Part shown: positions 48,276 through 59,188 of the stretch, one piece after another
Position numbering within the stretch: position 1 is the first letter of the stretch
Layout of the letters: every line of letters begins with the position of its first letter
NCBI GenBank assembly: GCA_003640385.1
Contig: RCAB01000020.1
Span: 310,001 to 374,000, forward strand
Reading direction: 5' to 3'
DNA: 64,000 nucleotides
DNA from: Setaria digitata
Taxonomy: Eukaryota > Nematoda > Chromadorea > Rhabditida > Setariidae
Made by a program: the position numbers and the translations under genes
Notes under the pieces: generated by a model
The model's input: only the letters and a program-made list of their open reading frames with translations
The model's database searches: none
What the model was told of the DNA's origin: nothing

Positions 48276-49676
48276 TCAAATCGGTGTAAATGATATTATC
48301 AGATTTATAACACCTTCTTTGCCTTCACCCTAAACAGCCAAAATAAAGTGCCCAAGCAATTATTATTATGATATAATCGGTTTTCATTCTTTTAGATTCT
48401 TTGATTCATCCTCGAAATCCTATTCCAAAAATAAAGATTTAGTTATATTTGCATTTCACTAGCAAAAACATCCTTCGGCATGAAAAATTGGAAGTATACA
48501 GTAACCTGTTGTCCAGAAAGTTGATACCAATCATCAATTATCTCACCAGCGAAGACACCATTTGGGAACAATATATGTGCCCATGCGATGCATTCATCAG
48601 CAGTGAATGCTCTCTGGAAAATGAATTCATTATAAAAGACGAATTTGAAACAAGCGTGGTTTACAGACAAAATAGAATGCAAGATGAAATCCTCACCTCA
48701 TCGAAAATCTGAAGATAAAATGATTCTACGCCATATGGCAAATAGGCATTGATGATACGATTCCACCTGGGTGCTTTACCACCATTTGCATTCGTTGGTG
48801 TTTCGAAAACAGCACTCCCAACTCTCACACAACAGTAAGGGTCCATTCGCACCAAACCATAGTTTTTAATTAGCTTCGCTTCAACAACTGTTATTGAAAT
48901 CCGACCACGTGTATTCGGTGGCACAAAACTATAGAATGCATGCTAAAAACGAGTAAATGAAGCACAAATGAGCTCGCTTATCTCTTCGTTATCTTTTATT
49001 AAAAAAAAAAGAAAAAGAAAAAAAAAGAAAGGAAAACTTTTGTTAAAAAAGGGAGAAATAATAAATAATGAGGGGTGATAACTGCTAGAACAGTTAAATC
49101 AAGAAATTTAATGTTTTTTTTTTCAAATACCTGTGCTTGTATAAAATTTTGTTGGGCAATGAAACTGCTATCTGCAACATATACTGGAATAACGGATTGC
49201 TCTTGCTGTCTCTGAACTGAGAATGGCGGAATGGTTAGGCGTAAAAAATCCACTGGCAATTCACCCAAAAAAACCTACAAATCAACTTCTAGTTTTCTTG
49301 TGTAAAACTTGAATCCACCAGACCTTTCAAACCTTTCCAAATCTCAATGGAAATAATTTATAAAATTATGTTTTACTGAAAATGAATAGAGCACATACAT
49401 CACAAACATTGCAGAGATAACAAATGCTTCCACACAATACTTACAGTGTGACTACTATTTAGTCAAAGAGATGACCAAAACAAATTTATAAAAAATGAAA
49501 CTTGTTGCGACGGGTGAAAGTTAGGAACTCAAAATTCCGAATTTCTCGCATGTCTGTAAGTGTTCTAAGAGTTGAAAAGCAATATTAGATCATCATACCT
49601 TCTTCCGCCGATCTGCTGAAGTAATGCGCATAAGCTTTGCAGAAGACGAATGGGGTACAGTAGATGCAGAAGCCAT
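48276..49676 (-). CDS. TOLLIP: Toll-interacting protein (TOLLIP) ending after the C2 domain, 5 exons
   Basis: Exons 49676-49599, 49274-49131, 48942-48697, 48613-48506 and 48329-48276 give 209 residues, against 274 in human. TOLLIP is an endosomal adaptor. Its N-terminal region binds Tom1, its C2 domain binds phosphoinositides, and its C-terminal CUE domain binds ubiquitin. Here the N-terminal [10 protein letters not shown] motif is present. The C2 domain follows: [82 protein letters not shown] and [13 protein letters not shown] stop comes three codons later (TPI). No downstream exon with a CUE signature is visible, and a poly(A) signal lies nearby. The protein therefore appears to lack the ubiquitin-binding module. 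An unseen alternative last exon cannot be excluded. Confidence 0.93.
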
Positions 49677-50668
49677 TTCTCGAATCACTGTAAACGTACC
49701 GTTTTAGCTAGAAACTAAAACCACCTCTTATGCAATCATATATTAATTTACCACTAAAAAAAGAACCCATCTCCTTCTTTCTATGTCATCTCTTGATTCA
49801 TACCACTTCCATACATGTCTGGAAAAAATAAGGGGTCAGAAGCTCACATCGCAGTCCCATGATGAATTTTGTGGGGGAAAAAGGAAGTGTGAATTCTTTC
49901 CTGAGACAAAAAGGGTTAAATGCCGTCCACCGCATTTTTTAAATTTCGTAACCAGTTTAGAGCAGGAAATTACTTTAAAAAGTAACTTCGAAATATCAGT
50001 CGATAACTATGAGCTTTCTCCTGAGCTCTGGATGAGCGCAATCATTTATTAACAAACAGGGTACTGGAAAAAATTATAAAAACTACATTGAAAAGATTTT
50101 TGAGGACTGAATCTTTTTCTATGTCATTGATATATCAAACAAGGTGTATAAACAGAACAGTGGAACATCATACAAATATGTAAATTATCTTAAATTATCA
50201 AGAAAAACATTTTTACCGAACGTAATGGCATTTAATTGGTAGACTAACTAGCGAATTCTGAAGAACGTTAATTTTTTTTTTTTTTTTTTTTGAGTTTATC
50301 TTTGAATATACTCATCTTGCTTGTAACTATACTGCAAATATCTAATGCGCTGTTTTGAAGAAGTAGTGTGGTATCACAGGTAAACTGTAAAACTGGGATT
50401 TTTGAAATGAGAAGCCCATCAATAATAGTAACAAAACACATCACTGAATTCCTGCTCATAGGTAGGCGAGGCTTCTGAAGAACTAACGAAAAGTAGCTGC
50501 TGGTTCTTAACCACTAAACCTCACTCATTTACTGCAATAGAAACACCAATAAATTAAATGACAACACTGTATGCCATTCTTAAAAGTGATAGCTTTACAC
50601 AATCATGCACACACACGTCAGCTTGAAAAGTGCCTAGCCATGGAACTACAAAAGAGTCTGAGATCGGT

Positions 50669-53360
50669 TCACGAACACCTGTCCACAATCGAAAGATGTA
50701 ATGAAGATAACTGTTTTGCACATTTCGCAATCGCAGCGCATCTGAAAGTTTTGTAAAAATACTCCTTTAGGCAGAGTCTTCAAAAATCCTTCCCAAAATT
50801 AAACTAAAGCAAAAGACACTATCACTGTGGAAGAAAAAGTTAATGAATTATACTATGCCACGAGCTCTCTTCACCTTCCAGAAGTGAATTTGAACTTGTA
50901 ACATGAAGGAAAACGGCTCCTAGTAGGCTATACAGATTACCTTGATCAAATTCATCATACTTTCCCTTCGTTCCACTGAAAGTTTAAGGGAACAGAATTT
51001 TCTTCAATTTTTATAACGCTTAAACTGCATGCTAAGCATCTCCCAACTCACAAAATACCTAAACGAAATCCGATAAGGAACAACTATTGATTGTTAAATA
51101 TATTACAAAGTGTGAATACCGCGTAGCTTTATTGGTTGATTCCGATATCAGGATGCCACTGATTTCATCAATTTTTGCATTCAAAGCGCCATCAAGAATT
51201 AAATCAGCAAGAAGTACCACTACTTCTTCCACTTCAATGCGAAGTTCTTCTGCCAAAAACGATAAATAAATGCGAGAGTATGGCAAACAAAGGCCAATTA
51301 ATACCTGGAACACATAAATATGAGAGTCAAATCAATGAAATATAAAGCATATGAGAACACACCATTACGAAAAGCTTGTAAAACCTGAGAACGAATATTG
51401 GTAAGCAATTCTTCGATATGCTCACGAATGAATGGATCAGCCATAACAGCATCACGATTTTTTTCAAGAATACTCTCGAATTCCACCAAATTATTGTCTT
51501 GATATGCTCCCACAAGTTGGTTCATTGCAACTATTTCCGGATCATTGCGAAACGGTTTTGCTTCCTGACTATCAAATGGATTTATTCCAGACCTAAAAAC
51601 GAATTAGTCCTGTATGAGAAATGCTAGATTTTGAGACCAATTTTTTTTTTGCATTGCAGAAACTAGGCATCATTGAAAGACAGTCTATAATTTCAGCTAC
51701 AATAACTTACTTAATAAGCATATTCGCAAGTACTAGGTATTTTAAGCATGCGATTCTTCGTTCTGAGCCACTTTCATCATAATTTTTGAAAGCTTCGAAG
51801 AAATCAGTATGAGCCTTCTCAAACTGCTTCTCTCGTAAATGCATCTTCCCTCCACATTCTAAAAAAGGAGGGAAAAAAGTCAACGCACTAAGTTAACAGT
51901 GGTTTAAAAGTTTAATGCATTTCTCTTGGTAGGACACTTCATATGTGGAGCAGAATTAAAGAATGAAAACAAACCACGGATAACGCCCATAATAAGTGGA
52001 TGTGGTATTGCACTTTTAACATGCAAACTTTGCTCATACAGTGCCTTTAGTGCTTTGTTATTTTTCTGTTCTGTATACATCTGGATTTCAAGAGCGTAAA
52101 TTTCAAGCAACTGAGTACCTTTCTTCTGATCTTCCTCCCCAAGCTCGTTCTGGAATGAAAATGTTTGATAATCTAAGTAAATAATACATAAACATAAGGT
52201 GAGAACTAACGTAATAAATAAGAACCATTAAAATGATATAATGAAATGCCTTCATCCACATAAAGTTGTACAATATATCCAAAATGACTTTACCGATTTT
52301 GAATACATTCAAGTGTCATAATTTCATTTGCGACAATGAAGTCAAATATACCAGAATTTTAAGCAGATTCCGTGGAAAAAATAAACACATGATTCCTACC
52401 AGAGGTTGCTTACTTTACATGAGTTCCGCAACTGTTTAATGATTTTCTCCAACTTTCCGAATTCTTTTTGGTCAAAATAAAGTTTCCCAAGTTTCGTGTT
52501 TGTTTTAAACCATAACCGCTCATTTTTAGCATCCTGAGAAAATAACACGAAAATATGAGGTGGAAACTACAATAATAAGTAAGAACCATTAAAAAAATAA
52601 GTTAAAACAGGCATTCATCCATACAAAAAACTAGTGATAATTCATTAATATAGCATTAAAAACAGTTGTCTATTATTTTATCGAAATTAATAAAAACGTA
52701 GAAGAAAAATAAAAAAAACGTAGAAGACACCTTCAAGGCATCCAATGTTGTCTCGTAAAATATTTGCAATAGATCCATTTGCTTGGATGTTGAAATGTAG
52801 TCCAAAATTGAATTTATTGATTTCTCTGAATAATTTTTCGTAACAGCTGATTTGATATAAGTCAGCAACTGCCGATAATACTTCAGCATCTCGTCGTAAC
52901 GATTCTAAAATACATATTAGAAATCAAAAATTCCGAGTTGCAGTTCACTTCGCACGTAAAATGTCAATTTTTAGGGGCAGCGAAAAACAAACAAACTGAA
53001 GGATAAGCTTACCGCAGCAAACGTTATTTTTACCATCTGTTTAAGTGCTTTGAATCCCCATTCTCCCTTTTCACTTTCTAGGTCCAATACATGCTTGAAC
53101 GTCTTCAAAGCATTGTCAAATTCCTTCTCAGCTTTTAAAGCCTTGGCATTATAGTACTGATTCTCTAAGTCAACATCTGGCTCACTTGCAGAATCATCCG
53201 AATATTCCTGAAACGAACACAATGGAGTGAATTTCAAATAAGTTGCAAATTACACAACTCTCTTGAACATAGCTCATTATATCTTGAAGTAAGTAAAGAA
53301 ATAGAGGAACAAATAGAGTACCAGCCCGTAGTCCTGGTCGTCCATAAAATCATCGTCCAT
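50669..53360 (-). CDS. COPS2: COP9 signalosome subunit 2 (CSN2), 9 exons
   Basis: Exons 53360-53322, 53207-53013, 52904-52731, 52533-52414, 52149-51975, 51858-51711, 51592-51385, 51304-51120 and 50741-50669 join exactly in phase to 438 residues (human 443). CSN2 is a scaffold subunit of the COP9 signalosome, the nuclear/cytoplasmic complex that removes NEDD8 from cullins. The acidic N-terminus ([13 protein letters not shown], then [20 protein letters not shown]) and the helical repeats match ([24 protein letters not shown]-type helices). The segment [15 protein letters not shown] leads into the PCI domain ([38 protein letters not shown]). The C-terminal helix [16 protein letters not shown] ends at TGA. 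The ten residues before it are more diverged than usual. The 1-kb gap to TOLLIP on the same strand is unremarkable for this genome. Confidence 0.97.
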
Positions 53361-54006
53361 CCTTCTCACTCTCCACCACCTTCCTCAGCTGGTACCAATC
53401 AATCTCTGCAATGGTCTGTAAATTTCTGCACACCCCCCTATGCAACTCCCATCCCACAGTGAGCTATTCTAATATTTCCGAGAGAGGAGAGTTATCTTTT
53501 TCGCATTTTGACGGTGCAGATATTTGCTTGAATGAAGAGGAATATGCCATATCATAGCAATCACATCATGCCACTTATTCCGTTAGTTATTGCTGAGACT
53601 GGGATGAAAGGTAGTCTGCGGAATATATTATTGCCATTAGAAGTGAGTGCCTAAATCAGCACTTACACAGACACATCAGTAGAGATTAATTTGTGTGGCT
53701 GCATTATTCTCCCCTGAGTACACTGTTGGACAGCTAGAGACTGACTTATTTGTAGGCTAATTTTGATGAAAGTCTTTTTCTAGAGAGGAATACGATCGAA
53801 TTCAGTGTCTGCACATGCAGCAACGTCTTAGACTACTTGTGCGAAGTTATCTAGAATTAGATCGTTGAACTAGTGAAGTCTAGAAACAGAACAGGCACTG
53901 ACTCTCTGTATTCGTGTATGAAATAGGTAATTTAAAATCATTGTCTATTCACGCGAAGGAATAATTGCCCCGCTGGATTTAGTCCTTTGAAGTGGCAAGT
54001 GAAGGT

Positions 54007-54675
54007 ATGAAGGGCATCCTGATCGCAGTACTTGTCATAACCATTACTTGCTATGTAACTTATGTCGCAGGTCGTCACAGCATAGCCTATGTGCTTGTAC
54101 CGTTATCGACTACTACTACTGTACGCCTGGTATGTTCATATCTCCAACAATTAATCGCATGCATGCTAACTGTCACTAAAAATCGAATCGCTATCTTTAC
54201 CACCATACGGTAGGTGATACTGTACTTCATGATCCGTCGACTTTTGGTAAAATGGTACTCGCTATGGCGAACCTTCCACGTAAGGCTTCCGTGGATTACT
54301 TCTTGAACAGTGATAGGCCATTCTGAGAACTGACTGAAATTAAAAATGAGATATCTTTTTCTGCATCATTTTGCAAACGAAGCAGTGTACTGGAATGTAT
54401 AATTGCAGGGTTTAGCAACAAATGAGAGCGAAGTATCTGTCCCTTGTTCGGACTGTTTTTTCAAGTTTGATCGGGCTCATGACCGCCTAATACAGTATTA
54501 CAATCGGCCCATATTCGGTGAAATACCGATGCCTTGTCGGTGTTTCGAATTTCTAAAAAAAGGTTTCGTGGATATTAACGAACCATCACTAATAGCGATA
54601 AGTGGTAATGTTATCAGTATCGACACCAGCGTATATTATGGGGTTATTTTATGTTTCTTCTTTTTTAAACTTTAA
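54007..54675 (+). CDS. Unnamed small membrane protein, 3 exons, about 150 aa
   Basis: Exons 54007-54129, 54214-54279 and 54409-54675 join in phase 0. The start is the first in-frame ATG (54007); an upstream GTG at 53992 is not a credible eukaryotic start. The N-terminus is a strong membrane helix (MKGILIAVLVITITCYVTYV), and exon 2 adds a second hydrophobic, basic helix (VILYFMIRRLLVKWYSLW). The remainder is Cys-bearing (VPCSDCFFKFDRAHDRLI, PIFGEIPMPCRCFEFLKKGF) and ends in a hydrophobic tail (YYGVILCFFFFKL). No family is recognised. A donor inside exon 3 (AGTG|GTAATG, about 54603) could lead to further exons. It is head to head with CSN2, about 650 bases apart. Confidence 0.55.
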
Positions 54676-55587
54676 ATATTTTTTCCTTGCAATTATATAA
54701 TGTCAAGTGGTAAGACGATATAGTAATTAGTAGGTTAGGGCACATTAACCGTGATAAACTTTAATACAACCAATTGCTAATACATTTTATCATCATTCAT
54801 AGCAGAATTCATCATCACTTCGATCATTTCACCTATTAAAAAACACGTGTGAGGAGAAAATATCTTTCTACATTCCAATTCTTCGATATAAAAGTGATAA
54901 TTTAATTTTAAGGTGATGAAAACGGATAGGTGTCGACTAGATTCAATTAAAGCAGTGCATACAGTTAATGGACTTCAACTTGCCTTACTAATAAGATGTT
55001 CATGAAGGAAAGATGCTACAGTTCGCATGTGGCGATTTTCTCAACATATTCCTCGAAGAATCACTAATAGCAAAAAGTTGTTCAAAAAACTATTGCAAAC
55101 CTGAAGTGATGTAATCATGGGTTTTGAATCTTATCTCTTGGCGTGAATGGGCATCACTGTCAAATGTACTAATTACAAGGCCCTCATTAGCATAATCCTA
55201 TACAGTTACTACATAGCTCTGTAGTTTACAATTTAAATTTGAAGACATTCTTGAATTCATGATTTGCATAAAAACGATATGTTTGAAAAAAAAAAAAATT
55301 AATATTGCAATGTACTACTCTACTGTGTAAAACATTTGTTAAGTGAAGCGAGCAGCACACTGAAAAGAACGTTTTAATCAAAACTGTACTGAATACTAAC
55401 AAATGCGACAATTAAAACGATGTTCGAATACAAAAGAGGAACGCTGAAGGCAAAAATTTCTGATTTAATGATTTCGACTTAATTTTCCGCGGTAGTTCCT
55501 CCACAATTTACGGGACTTCCCTCAAATACTATCGACAGAAGAAAAAATTGAAACGACAAAACTCTATGAATTCAATTAAGAAAAATT
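54676..55587. other. Intergenic, AT-rich
   Basis: No gene is seen. It should hold the 3' UTRs of the two converging genes on either side. Confidence 0.5.
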
Positions 55588-58004
55588 TTATATTAAATCA
55601 GGATTATCAATTAGAAGTCGATGCTCCAATGCCATTACTTGTGGTTGCTCTGAGGGGAATTGGACTTTTTTCCTTAAGTTACTTTTTCGGAATGGTATAT
55701 GCAAAATGGATTTGACTGGATTGTTTCTAGAATTCTGTACACTTTCCAACCTTTGAAGTGGGACATCTTTTCCAATGTCAATGTTCATGTTGCGATTTCT
55801 TACTTTTTCAAAGCTATCCGTCATGTTCTCAACTTTTTCCATCAGCTCTTGCTTGCATTGCCTTTTTTCAGTTGATACTTCTAGTTGTTTCAAATTCATG
55901 GCTGGAAACATTTTCGTTAAAACCTTCTGATCATCTGCTGCGGTCTTCCCAAGAACACTTTCGATTCCATCCATGAGAATGACACTGGATTTCTCGGTTC
56001 CACCTGTTTTCAGACAAACAATATTTTCTTTCACCCTATTTTGCGATAATGGAATCGCTGATTGAGAATAAAGCGAACCACACATACGTCCTAGAGTAGT
56101 AGCGTCGTTGAACACATGAGGATACTGCTGAAGATATCTCAGTAGTGATTCCTTATAATTAGCATCCCTCAGATTCGATACAGGTGAGAAATGGCTGTGA
56201 ATCAAAGGTAGACCATTCCCTGCTAAACTTTCATTGTCTTTTGAAACAATGAGTGATGGAAGTTGCGACGAGAGCTGCTCATTCGTTTCAAATTCCATTT
56301 CACTGAAAAAAAGTATATATGAAACATAAAAGCACCTTTGCAAGCACGACTATATTTGAAAAGAAATGAAAATTTGAACAGTTATTCAAATGTGTCTGTC
56401 TTTTTAAATTACCTTAAAGCATTTTAAAAATTCAAAATATAATGAATGAAAAAGGAAAATTTGTCCTTACAAAATTCAAATGAGTAGTGAGTGAGAGGGA
56501 CGATGAGAGAGAAAGAATTCACCATTGTATCAGCGGATTTCCAAAGGCATCCTGTGTTTCATACAGGTGGTAGAGTTGTTCTGGAACTTCACTTTTGTTT
56601 AGCTGTTGATAATCCCAATTATGTATAGGTAAGTGCTCCAATGACCCACAATGAATAGTCTTCTGTTGAGGTACACTAACGGATTCATCAATCAATTTCT
56701 GATCAGTCGTCACTATGGACACTTTTTCCAAAGAAGGCTCTGTCACAAACTTCTTCTCAGTTTGCTTATATTTGTACTTCCCATCTTCATCATTAAGTTT
56801 ATTGTACTGTTCACAGTCTGTCATCATTCGATGAGAAGACTGTCTTCTCGAGCTAACATCTGAATAAATTCGCGTATTTGAAGCTTCTTTTCTGTCTTCC
56901 CAAGCAAGCTCCACAGATTCTTTCCTAAAGCCAATTTTGCAATTATGTTAAATAGCTTAAAGGATTCCAAATTGAACGGTATTATTTACAAGAAGAATAA
57001 ATAAAGAACTGCTGGAATCTAGACAAGTAAACAAAAATGTTATTCTAATTAAACAAAAAAGGTTACCGTATATTTTGCAATGAAGCTTCTTTTTTCTCAT
57101 TGGCAGCTGATGAATGCTGATAATTACTTATAGTTACCGATCTCTCTCCATTTTCAACATTATCATTGAAAATTTTAGAACAAACGCTACCAGAATCAGG
57201 TTTGTAACTGCTCTCTGAAAATGGTTGCATATGGAGCGAACCAAGTTCAGCCATTACTGGATTCTGAAATGAGATGGGATAATTTCCACCTTGTTTACCT
57301 TGTATATTATCACTATTCATTCATTGAATTTGAACTAGACAGCAGTTCCATGTATATGTTTTACCGTCAAATTGTAAACCACAGATTTCATTTTGTCCAG
57401 TAGCGAATCTCCACCTGCTTTTAAAAATACCATCTTTTAGAACTTTTTTACTTGTCTCACGACACAGCTCTCATAATCTCTAGCAGAATTATCGAAATTG
57501 TCAATAGTATCCTTGATTCCATGTAGCTGACAGAGCATTTCTTATCGGGCAGATGCATCCATTGTGCAAGGAGCTAGTTCAGTAGTTATATGAATTTGTA
57601 TTACTAACTGAGTAATCGATGAATCTTAGAGTTAAACAAATTGTAAAAATACGAACTGTTTGGAAAATATTTAAGTGGACTTTCTTAGACACATTAAATT
57701 CGTCTGGCAGTATGATCCTTTCATCAGTTAACGGATAAAGTCGACTTGATATACACGATTCGCTTCTCTCATTAGCGTCATCGTTTCTTACAGATCCGTT
57801 CAGTATCTTCGGCGATGGTGATGGATTAAGTCTTTGAGGAGACAGACAGTTTGGAGTACCATTTAGAGTAGATGGCCAGAAGATGTCAGGCCCTTGCAGA
57901 ATACCATTTTGGACAATGATCCCGTTATGTGGACCAGAACTAATGATTCGTGTTTTCATATCAATGAACACCTCCTGTCCGTTTGCAACGCCTTCAACTG
58001 CCAT
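55588..58004 (-). CDS. Unnamed 582-aa protein with PP1-docking-type motif
   Basis: Exons 58004-57681, 57526-57466, 57414-57365, 57263-57067, 56924-56523 and 56302-55588 add up to exactly 583 codons including the TAA. A TTTTAG just before the ATG could be a leader or spliced-leader acceptor. I do not recognise the protein. Its N-terminal part is Gly/Pro/Asn-rich (NGIIVQNGILQGPDIFWPS). A predicted helix spans exons 2 and 3 (LHGIKDTIDNF, DKMKSVVYNLT). The middle is polar with an aromatic patch (HNWDYQQLNK). The C-terminal exon is charged and contains VKSILHIPF and RKKVQF about 25 residues from the end. KVQF fits the [K/R]VxF docking motif of protein phosphatase 1. A role as a PP1-associated scaffold is inference. 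The donors of exons 1 and 2 were chosen by phase and are the weakest part of the model. Confidence 0.6.
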
Positions 58005-59188
58005 CCCTAAAACATTTTATTATTGGAGTTGTGGTAAACGAGAAATAACTTGAGAAATGAAAACTCATAAAACCAGTCCGGAAAGTAAGTGCAAGTGTGG
58101 AAGCTACTACAACTAGTTCAGGCAACCGACGAGAAATCGAATTTCTGGAGCTGACTGGAAGAAATGATTCAACATTTCGGCAAAGATTTTTCAACACAAC
58201 CAAAGATCGTCTATAAGAGCTCTCGTTAGTGCTGAGCTATGAAATAGCCTAGCTAGCTAAGTCTCCATTTCGGAACAGAATTGAGATGAATAAATTCAAC
58301 GCATCAGGACACGCAGTACACGGGGAGTCAGTTAGAAAGACAGGTGTTGACGTAGCACAACGAAACATTTGTAGCAAAGAAGTGAAGCATCATCGTCGTC
58401 AGTAAGCGACGTGGCTGTTTGTGTCTGTCTCCTGCAGACATCACGGGCACACACCTTGAACAAACAATCTGTCGAACTAGTCAACGGCATTCAGTCGGCC
58501 CACCACGGACTACCCAAATGAGGTCACGTGTGACATGCAGCTTTGACGTGGCCCGTGACGAGATGAAATGTGTGTGAGTCACTGGGGTTGAAACGTTTGA
58601 TACTTTCCCGACAATTTCACGGTCATGAGTTACTCCAAGGTTGGCAAATGTAAACAGAAAAGAAACGGTGCATTACAAGCTTCGAGAATAGAGTGTTAAG
58701 ATGAGAATCATTAAATCTTAAAGCAAACTTCCTCAAAGTTCACAAACCACTTATCTGAGGTCATGAATACGAGAGGCTGATGCCATCTGAAGAAGAGAAC
58801 TGTAGGTTTGAAGAAGCGGATAGATAGTGATACTTCTGAACTCATTTCATCACAATTCAATTTGACGACAGATACTCCATCCGATAGTCTCTGAACTGAA
58901 TGATATGCTATCTAACCACTATTAGTTAATCTTTTCAGTGTTCATTTCAGAAAACGGAAATAAAGTGGTGGGAGGAAATTTGGGAAGAAAAAGAACGGAA
59001 ATTGTAAGGGCAGTAATAGTAGAATGAAAGGAAAAGCGAGACAGATAACGAAAAATGTTTGGATACAGAAGTGTCTGCAATGGGAAGAATATCATTTCTT
59101 ATGCATTTTGAAAATCAGTTATATGAATATTCTGAACAAACAGCACAGATGTTACTGGAGAGGAAAGAGCTGCTTGCGTTATTACAAT
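58005..59188. other. Intergenic between the unnamed gene and Wnt (head to head)
   Basis: No gene is seen. The segment 58260-58640 is richer in G+C and CpG than the surroundings and lies between two divergent genes. It is a good candidate for promoter or enhancer sequence. Confidence 0.45.

Noticed and set aside
48140..48280. Readthrough or recoding of the TOLLIP TGA into the following open frame
   Set aside because: The frame after TGA shows no similarity to TOLLIP or a CUE domain and soon stops. No recoding structure is visible, and a poly(A) signal fits a real gene end.
50940..50990. Exon-like stretch between the last two CSN2 exons ([16 protein letters not shown])
   Set aside because: It has an acceptor and donor, but including it breaks the frame of the recognisable C-terminal helix. 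Skipping it joins 51120 to 50741 exactly in phase and gives the expected total length.
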